NCBI GenBank assembly: GCA_002315325.1
Contig: DCGU01000069.1
Span: 8,548-26,416 of the forward strand
DNA length: 17,869 bases
DNA from: Clostridiales bacterium UBA1770
GTDB lineage: Bacteria; Bacillota; Clostridia; Oscillospirales; CAG-272
Reading direction: 5' to 3'
In this document: positions 1 to 4,652 of the stretch, one piece after another
How the letters are laid out: each line of letters opens with the position of its first letter
Position numbering within the stretch: the stretch's first letter is position 1
Notes under the pieces: generated by a model
The model's input: the letters and a program-made list of their open reading frames with translations, nothing else
Told to the model about the DNA's origin: nothing
Database searches by the model: none
Translations under genes and position numbers: made by a program

Positions 1-26
1 CCGCTTTAGCGGTGGAAGGAGTTCAC
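1..26 (-). repeat. Truncated type-B hairpin repeat arm
   Basis: The window opens inside a repeat arm. A palindromic core (CCGC-ttta-GCGG, lacking its first bases) is followed by GTGGAAGGAGTTCAC, which is the reverse form of the GAACTCCTTCC...CACC framework seen at 4320, 5219, 10005 and 13929. The rest of the arm lies outside the window. Positions 27-65 hold only the 3' flank of the nuclease gene. Confidence 0.6.
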
Positions 27-65
27 TATTATATAACGCGTAATTTCAACTGCCACATAAACGGT

Positions 66-431
66 TTAGCTATGCTTTATCGCTTCTTTGACAAAAGAAT
101 CGATATACAAGCAAACACTTTGGAAATTATTTTCGATTTGCCTGTTTGTTATCCGGATCACTGTCAAGTCATACCCTTCCAGTATCTCCGTGCGGAGTTC
201 ATCCTTTTGGAGCCCTTCCTCAGTGTAATGCTGGGAACCATCAATCTCGATAATCAGTTTTGCCCTTGGACTGTAAAAGTCAGCAATGTATTTGCCCATA
301 ACCTTTTGACGAATGAATTTCACGGGATAGTCACGAAGAAAATCATACCACAGGTGACGTTCTTCTTTGGTCATGCCATTTCGCAAATCCTTGGCAAAAT
401 GGACAATGGATTGGTTATGTTTTCGGTCCAT
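66..431 (-). CDS. DUF559 (Vsr-like, PD-(D/E)XK-type) endonuclease-domain protein
   Basis: This 121-residue protein has the DUF559 layout. An N-terminal helix (AKDLRNGMTKEERHLWY) is followed by the basic strand FIRQKVMGKYIADFY, then the acidic strand LIIEIDGSQHY, then an arginine-rich strand ending VIRITNRQI. The family is related to very-short-patch-repair (Vsr) endonucleases, with the D and E/D of ADFY and EIDG as likely metal ligands; its cellular role is not established. The ATG at 431 follows AGGGGGAAACCGATA, a usable ribosome binding site. A near-identical start is seen at 17679 on the other strand and a more distant paralogue at 7974. In all three the 5' side of the gene faces a paired inverted-repeat element. 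The stop lies in a short palindrome, TAAAC-g-GTTTA (58-68). Nuclease activity is inferred from the fold only. Confidence 0.85.
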   Translation of the reverse strand: MDRKHNQSIVHFAKDLRNGMTKEERHLWYDFLRDYPVKFIRQKVMGKYIADFYSPRAKLIIEIDGSQHYTEEGLQKDELRTEILEGYDLTVIRITNRQIENNFQSVCLYIDSFVKEAIKHS

Positions 432-510
432 TATCGGTTTCCCCCTTTGGGAGTATAAAGAATTCCCACAGGTACTATCTCAGCTATTTTCAAGAGCACA
501 TCCGCCCCGT

Positions 511-757
511 AGGCCGCCTTGTGTAAAGGGGGCTGTCACGGCAGTTGCCGTGACTGAGGGATTGTGCCATTATGACGTGAACATCATAAAAATGATTCAT
601 TCAAGTAATCGCATTGATACTATGGATTTTGTCAAGCAAAATCTACGATAGTTCCGATTGTTTGCTTGTTGGTTGAAATGAGATTTGCGTAAAGCGACCA
701 GAGTACAATCCCTCAGTCTTTGCTTCGCAAATCCAGCCCCCTTTACACAAGGCGGCC
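511..757. repeat. Composite inverted-repeat element (arm A - spacer - arm A')
   Basis: The left arm (511-567) reads GCCGCCTTGTGTAAAGGGGG, CTG, an 18-nt palindromic core TCACGGCAGTTGCCGTGA, then CTGAGGGATTGT. The right arm (705-757) is the same framework inverted, with a different core (TTTGCTTCGCAAA). The spacer of about 137 bp contains its own hairpin (GATTTTGtcaaGCAAAATC, near 626-643). A second copy of equal length lies at 17352-17599. The architecture is MITE-like: terminal inverted repeats with no coding capacity. It sits about 80 bp upstream of the DUF559 start at 431. Confidence 0.75.
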
Positions 758-930
758 TTTTTAGGTTCATCACCAAGGCTAGAAAATACCTTCCCGGGCT
801 TGCTGCGCAATCCCACGTCTGCTCACATGTTCGCATACGGGCGGCCTTTTTAGGTTCATCACCAAGGCTAGAAAATACCTTCCCGGGCTTGCTAAAGCAA
901 TCCCACGTTTGCTCACAAGTTCGCATACGG
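752..930 (-). repeat. Two tandem ~89-bp type-C repeat units
   Basis: Two direct units (about 752-840 and 841-930) each hold a linker (TTTTTAGGTTCATCACCAAGG...) and a type-C arm. In the reverse reading the arm is CCCGTATGCGAACATGTGAG, CAGACGTGGGA, a TTGC-nnn-GCAA core, then CCCGGGAAGG. The units differ almost only in the core (TTGCTGCGCAA versus TTGCTAAAGCAA) and a few flanking bases. Reading frames across them are repeat-derived and are not called as genes. From 931 to 1008 nothing else is recognisable. Confidence 0.7.
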
Positions 931-1008
931 GCGGGCTTTTTAGGTTCAGATTACCAATAGGAGAACGAAATATTGTATTTATCGTTAAAATTCGGATTTT
1001 ATCCCCCC

Positions 1009-1074
1009 ATTTAAACGCCCGTGGCGTTTAAATGCTTTATAAAGTCCCTGACTTCGTCGGCGACTTTATAAAGC
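1009..1074. repeat. Two nested inverted repeats at the 3' end and stop codon of the GTPase gene
   Basis: An 11-bp perfect inverted repeat, ATTTAAACGCC (1009-1019) and GGCGTTTAAAT (1023-1033), contains the gene's stop codon (TAA, minus strand, 1013-1011). Next to it, 13-bp arms GCTTTATAAAGTC (1034-1046) and GACTTTATAAAGC (1062-1074) bracket CCTGACTTCGTCGG, and they encode most of the last 20 residues. No T-run follows on the minus strand, so this is not a classical intrinsic terminator. It may act as a 3'-end stabiliser, or reflect repeat encroachment. Confidence 0.7.
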
Positions 1075-3758
1075 TCTTCCCAAAACTCCCGGCTGGATTT
1101 CCGTAGTAGCCTCGCGTGCAGGGCGGAGAACTGCACCAACCGGTCCGAGGTGACCAGCGTGATATCGTAATCGGGGCCCCATTCGTGGGCCATAGCTTCC
1201 AGCCGAGCGTCGCCGGTCTGTCCCGTTTTGGTATAGATGACGGTGATGCCGCCCTCCACCGTTTCGCTGCCGTCGTTGTCCGGCACGCGGTAGGCGTCGA
1301 ACACCAGCGTCACGTCGGCGTGGGTGTAGGCCGCATAGTCCTGCAAAAGATTGACCAACAGGCCGCGTGCCCGTTCCAAATCAATCTCGGCTTCTTTGGC
1401 CAGGCCCTCGTCTGCGTACAAAAGGTTGTACCCGTCAATGAGCAGACGCGCGGGTTTGGGTTCCCGCCGTTTCACGGTTTTGCCGTTGACCGACATGGTG
1501 CCCGTTTTGTATTGGCGGCGCTTGATGGGCCCGAACTCCCGCGTCATAATGGCCTCGACCTCCTCGGTCGACAGCGCGTAAGCTGCCGCTAATCTTGCCC
1601 GCGAGGGTAAGATTGCAGGGCAGGCCGCTCCTAAGCCTCCCCCGTTCCCCAAGCCTCCCTCCGGGAGGGAGGTGGCTGCCGTAGGCAGACGGAAGGAGTT
1701 CCCCGTAGGCTCCCTTGTGTAGAAGTGAAGCCCGCAAGCGGGCGAATGTTCGCTTTGCTCTCTATGCTGACTGTCAGCCGGGTTAGGCTGACTGAGGGAT
1801 TGTCCGTCCCCTCCGTCCTTTATATGTGCATAAATATCCACCTCATCCCACGGGACGAAGAACCCGGCGCCGTGCGCACAGAATATCGAATGCGGCGGAT
1901 GGTTGACGTCGGCCGTCGGGTCATACCCGCGTGCGGCAATGACCTCGTCGGCATTTTGACACGGGGCAAAACCGTCGGGCTCGGCACAAAAGCGTCCCTT
2001 GCCGTGGGCATAGGCGGCGACTTCAGCCGCATAGGCGTGCAGCGTTGCAAAGGGCCCGCGGCCCGTAATCGTCGTTTCGTCGTTCTTCACAACCGGTGCG
2101 TCGTACGCCGCACCCGCCGTTTGCAGGTCGGTGAGTGCTCTGCCCGACAGGGCGTTCGGCACCGATAGCGTAAAGCGCAGCATGGGCTCCAATAAGCGGA
2201 CGCAGCCGTTTTGTTTGGCCTTCATCAATGCGTGCCGCACGGCGCGCAGGGCCGCCTCGCGGATATCCCCGCCGTCGGTGTGCTTTTGGTTAATGGCGGC
2301 AGCGGCCAGCGTGATTTTCACGTCGGTCAGGGGCGCACCCACCAATACCCCGCGGTGATCCCCGTCATACAGGGCCTGGAGTACCGCGCGCTGCCACTTC
2401 AGGGCAAGACCGTCGGTGTCGGCAGCCGTCTCACAAATGATGCCGCTGCCGCGGGGCAGGGGCTCCAATTTGAGTTTCACCTCGGCGTAATGCCGCAGCG
2501 GTTCGTAATGCCCCGTGCCGTATACGGGCGCCGTGAGCGTTTCACGGTATAGGATTTCCCCCTGCCCGAAGGAAACGGGGACCCCCAACCGCTCGGAAAT
2601 GACGCGCGTCATAATTTCATTTTGTACCGTGCCCATGAGCCGCAGGGCAATGCCGCCCGCCTCGGTGCGCGTCACCGACAGCGTCGGTTCCTCCTCGCCG
2701 ATACGGCACAATGCAGGCCAAACGGTATCGGGACTGACGCCGTCCGGCAAGAGTAAGGCATAGGACAGCATGGGCTGTAATTTCGTTTCAACGTCGTCCG
2801 TTTCGTCCCCCAGGCGCAGGCCTGCGTAGGTATGGTCGAGCCCCAATAGGGCACAGACCTCCCCCGCTGCGGCACAGTCCGCCGTGACGAAGCGTCGCCC
2901 GTCGTATAATCGTATTTGCGTAATTTTGTCGGCGTGCGGTTTACCCTCGCGGTCGCGGTAGGATATCTCGTCCCGCACGGACAGCGTCCCGCCCGTCACG
3001 CGGCACAGGGTCAGGCGTACCCCGTCGTCGGTGCGGCGGATTTGGTATACCTGCGCGCCCGGCACGTCGTCGGCGTCGGGTTCCGGTGTGAAAAAGTCAA
3101 GCGCTTCGCACAATTCCCGGGTGCCGCGGTTTTTCACGGCAGCGCCGAATACCACGGGGAAAAAGCGGCCGGCGGCAAACGCCTCGCACAAATCGTCGTC
3201 ACTGACGCACCCGCCGCCCAGGACCTGTTCCATCCACTCGTCGCACACCGTCGCCAGGCGTTCCTGCCGCTGGGCTTGCGTTTCATTTTCCACGGTCAGG
3301 GGAAAGACGTAGGGGGACAGCACAGTTGCAAGCTCCCGCAAAATGGCGTCCGGCCCCGCGTAAGGCAGGTCGGTTTTGTTGACAAAGAGCAACGTCGGTA
3401 TGCCCCGTGCACGCAATAAATCCCACAGCGTTTTGGTGTGGCTCTGAATGCCGTCGGGGGCGCTGATGACCAACACAGCGGCGTCCAACACCGCCAGCGT
3501 CCGTTCGGTTTCGGGGGCAAAGTCCACGTGCCCCGGCGTGTCGAGCAGGATCATCTCCCGCCCGCCGTCAAGATGCAAGCGAGCTCCTTTGGAAAAGACG
3601 GTGATGCCGCGCGCCGTTTCGTCGGGATAGTAATCCAGGGCGGGCGACGCCGCAGCGGTGGCAGGGGAGGGTGACAGGGACAAAAGTGCCCGCGCCGCCG
3701 TCGTCTTGCCGGCATCCACGTGGGCTAATAGGCCGATGACTCGTTTCGGTTGTGCCAT
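1011..3758 (-). CDS. TetM/EF-G-like translational GTPase with C-terminal YacP/Rae1-like NYN domain
   Basis: A 915-residue protein. Residues 1-150 are a translational GTPase domain with G1 AHVDAGKTT (12-20), G2 RGITV (50-54), G3 DTPGHVDF (73-80) and G4 NKTD (127-130). EF-G-like domains II-V follow to about residue 645. Residues about 648-720 are a low-complexity insert encoded by hairpin repeats. The motif EFGPIKRRQY (741-750) leads into a NYN ribonuclease domain (771-890) with LLIDGYNLLY, VFDAY, TKTGQTGDARLE and TSDR, whose acidic residues match YacP/Rae1. Rae1 is an A-site endoribonuclease in Bacillus, so fusion to a ribosome-binding GTPase suggests ribosome-targeted RNA cleavage or rescue (inference). 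I recall similar GTPase-NYN fusions in Clostridia, often annotated as tetracycline resistance. That label is not justified by sequence alone. The start is preceded by GGGAGGG and an extended -10 promoter. Confidence 0.85.
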   Translation of the reverse strand: MAQPKRVIGLLAHVDAGKTTAARALLSLSPSPATAAASPALDYYPDETARGITVFSKGARLHLDGGREMILLDTPGHVDFAPETERTLAVLDAAVLVISAPDGIQSHTKTLWDLLRARGIPTLLFVNKTDLPYAGPDAILRELATVLSPYVFPLTVENETQAQRQERLATVCDEWMEQVLGGGCVSDDDLCEAFAAGRFFPVVFGAAVKNRGTRELCEALDFFTPEPDADDVPGAQVYQIRRTDDGVRLTLCRVTGGTLSVRDEISYRDREGKPHADKITQIRLYDGRRFVTADCAAAGEVCALLGLDHTYAGLRLGDETDDVETKLQPMLSYALLLPDGVSPDTVWPALCRIGEEEPTLSVTRTEAGGIALRLMGTVQNEIMTRVISERLGVPVSFGQGEILYRETLTAPVYGTGHYEPLRHYAEVKLKLEPLPRGSGIICETAADTDGLALKWQRAVLQALYDGDHRGVLVGAPLTDVKITLAAAAINQKHTDGGDIREAALRAVRHALMKAKQNGCVRLLEPMLRFTLSVPNALSGRALTDLQTAGAAYDAPVVKNDETTITGRGPFATLHAYAAEVAAYAHGKGRFCAEPDGFAPCQNADEVIAARGYDPTADVNHPPHSIFCAHGAGFFVPWDEVDIYAHIKDGGDGQSLSQPNPADSQHREQSEHSPACGLHFYTREPTGNSFRLPTAATSLPEGGLGNGGGLGAACPAILPSRARLAAAYALSTEEVEAIMTREFGPIKRRQYKTGTMSVNGKTVKRREPKPARLLIDGYNLLYADEGLAKEAEIDLERARGLLVNLLQDYAAYTHADVTLVFDAYRVPDNDGSETVEGGITVIYTKTGQTGDARLEAMAHEWGPDYDITLVTSDRLVQFSALHARLLRKSSREFWEELYKVADEVRDFIKHLNATGV
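1615..1812. repeat. In-frame repeat insertion inside the GTPase-NYN gene
   Basis: The segment chains a type-B arm (1651-1702: AAGCCTCCCTCCGGGAGGGA, GGTGG, core TGCCGTAGGCA, GACGGAAGGAGTTC), a type-D arm (about 1708-1770: CTTGTGTAGAAGTGAA, core GCCCGCAAGCGGGC, GTTCGCTTTGCTCTCTATG) and the end of a type-A arm (core CAGCCGGGTTAGGCTG, CTGAGGGATTGTCC). The same modules occur between genes elsewhere in the window. Here they are translated without a stop as residues of about 648-720, between EF-G domain V and the GPIKRR linker. Confidence 0.75.
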
Positions 3759-3790
3759 GACTGTCCCTCCCTTTCATAAATATCCACATC

Positions 3791-3799
3791 ATTATACCA
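3791..3799 (-). promoter_or_regulatory. Extended -10 promoter for the GTPase-NYN gene
   Basis: On the minus strand TGGTATAAT forms an extended -10 element, 33 nt before the ATG. A strong ribosome binding site (GGGAGGG) lies between. The -35 region is poor, as is common with an extended -10. Confidence 0.55.
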
Positions 3800-3858
3800 T
3801 AAAAACGGGTAGAACGGGGAAAAAACGAGGAATTGCGGGGGAAAAGTCGCCGCGTTGC

Positions 3859-3887
3859 TTGACATTTGAAATGAAAAGGAATATGAT
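3859..3887 (+). promoter_or_regulatory. Sigma-A promoter directed into the repeat array
   Basis: TTGACA (3859-3864), a 17-bp spacer and TATGAT (3882-3887) form a near-consensus promoter. The first plus-strand gene starts only at 4653, so the leader would be over 750 nt and made of repeat hairpins. It may be the original promoter of the 4653 gene, pushed away by repeat growth. Confidence 0.6.
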
Positions 3888-3919
3888 AAAATAGATAAAT
3901 TATAAATTGTGATTGTTGA

Positions 3920-4212
3920 TTCCCGTAGGGCAGGGCGTCTGCTTGCAAGCAGACGTGGGATGCAGAATGCAGACGGGGGGCAGGTCTCCCGTTCTCTTTG
4001 CCAAAGGCAATGAACCTGAAAGGCCGCCTTGTGTAAAGGGGGCTGGCGCCGTAGGCGACTGAGGGATTGTACCCCGTGGAATTTTTGCAAACCACATACC
4101 AACCGAAGAAAGAACAATCCCCCGTCATGCGTTGCACGACACCTTGTATAGAGAGTGAAGCGAACATGCTACGCACAGCGTATACACTTCTGCACAAGGC
4201 GGGCTACGGGGA
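3920..4212. repeat. Repeat array upstream of the 983-residue gene, first half
   Basis: From left to right: a perfect palindrome CGTCTGCTTGCAAGCAGACG (3937-3956); the linker GTTCTCTTTGCCAAAGGCAA, TGAACCTGAAA; a type-A arm (4021-4070) with core CGCCGTAGGCG; a spacer with no recognisable gene; and a type-D arm (about 4146-4200: TAGAGAGTGAAGCGAACATG, core TACGCACAGCGTA, CACTTCTGCACAAGGCGGG). No protein-coding signal is credible here. Confidence 0.65.
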
Positions 4213-4368
4213 GACGACAATCCTCCCACCGCTATAGCGGTCCCCCCTCCTCTACACGAGGCGGGCTTGGATTGGCATATGTTATATTGCACCGGCTGAA
4301 ATATCACCTACCTAACCTCGAACTCCTTCCGTCTGCCTGCGGCAGCCACCTCCCCCGTCGGTGGAGGC
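4213..4368. repeat. Composite inverted-repeat element (arm F - spacer - arm B)
   Basis: Arm F (4213-4265: GACGACAATCCTCCCACC, core CCGCTATAGCGG, CCCCTCCTCTACACGAGGCG) and arm B (4320-4368: GAACTCCTTCCGT, core CTGCCTGCGGCAG, CCACCTCCC...GGAGGC) flank a spacer of about 50 bp. Similar composites lie at 9901-10070 and 13829-14000, with partly alignable spacers. Arm F is a variant of arm A in inverted orientation. Confidence 0.7.
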
Positions 4369-4640
4369 TTTTTAGGTTCATTGCCACGGAACCACGTAGA
4401 GAGCGGAGCGAACACGTGCCTGCTTGCAGGCTAAATCCACTCAGTCACGGCAACTGCCGTGACAGCCGGCATAGAGAGCGTAGCGAACATGCGCCCGCTT
4501 GCGGGCTTCACTTCTGCACAAGGCGGCCTACGATAAGCGTATGTCATCTCTCGGCGGATGAAATGAAACAACCATCTCTCAAAATATATTCGTACCTCAT
4601 AAATTTTCGCTCTTGCACTGGATGCGCAATAGCATGAAAG
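4369..4640. repeat. Repeat array upstream of the 983-residue gene, second half
   Basis: A linker (TTTTTAGGTTCATTGCCACGG) is followed by D-type frameworks (TAGAGAGCGnAGCGAACA) with cores GCCTGCTTGCAGGC (4419) and GCCCGCTTGCGGGC (4490), and an A-type core TCACGGCAACTGCCGTGA (4443). The last 100 bp before the gene contain no further repeats, only the ribosome binding site AAAGGA at 4637-4642. Confidence 0.6.
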
Positions 4641-4652
4641 GACGGTAATGGT

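Noticed and set aside
12..458. Plus-strand gene opposite the DUF559 gene
   Set aside because: It is the antisense of a recognisable DUF559 gene and has no homology pattern of its own.
511..757. Integron attC sites or an integron cassette array
   Set aside because: The palindromic arms lack the attC R'' and R' core sites, and no integrase gene is present.
752..930. CRISPR array
   Set aside because: Only two units of about 89 bp, with nearly identical sequence throughout, no variable spacers of regular length and no cas genes.
1011..3758. Acquired tetracycline-resistance gene (tetM/tetW/tetO)
   Set aside because: The GTPase is TetM-like, but the NYN fusion and divergent sequence fit the chromosomal clostridial family; nothing in the context shows a resistance element.
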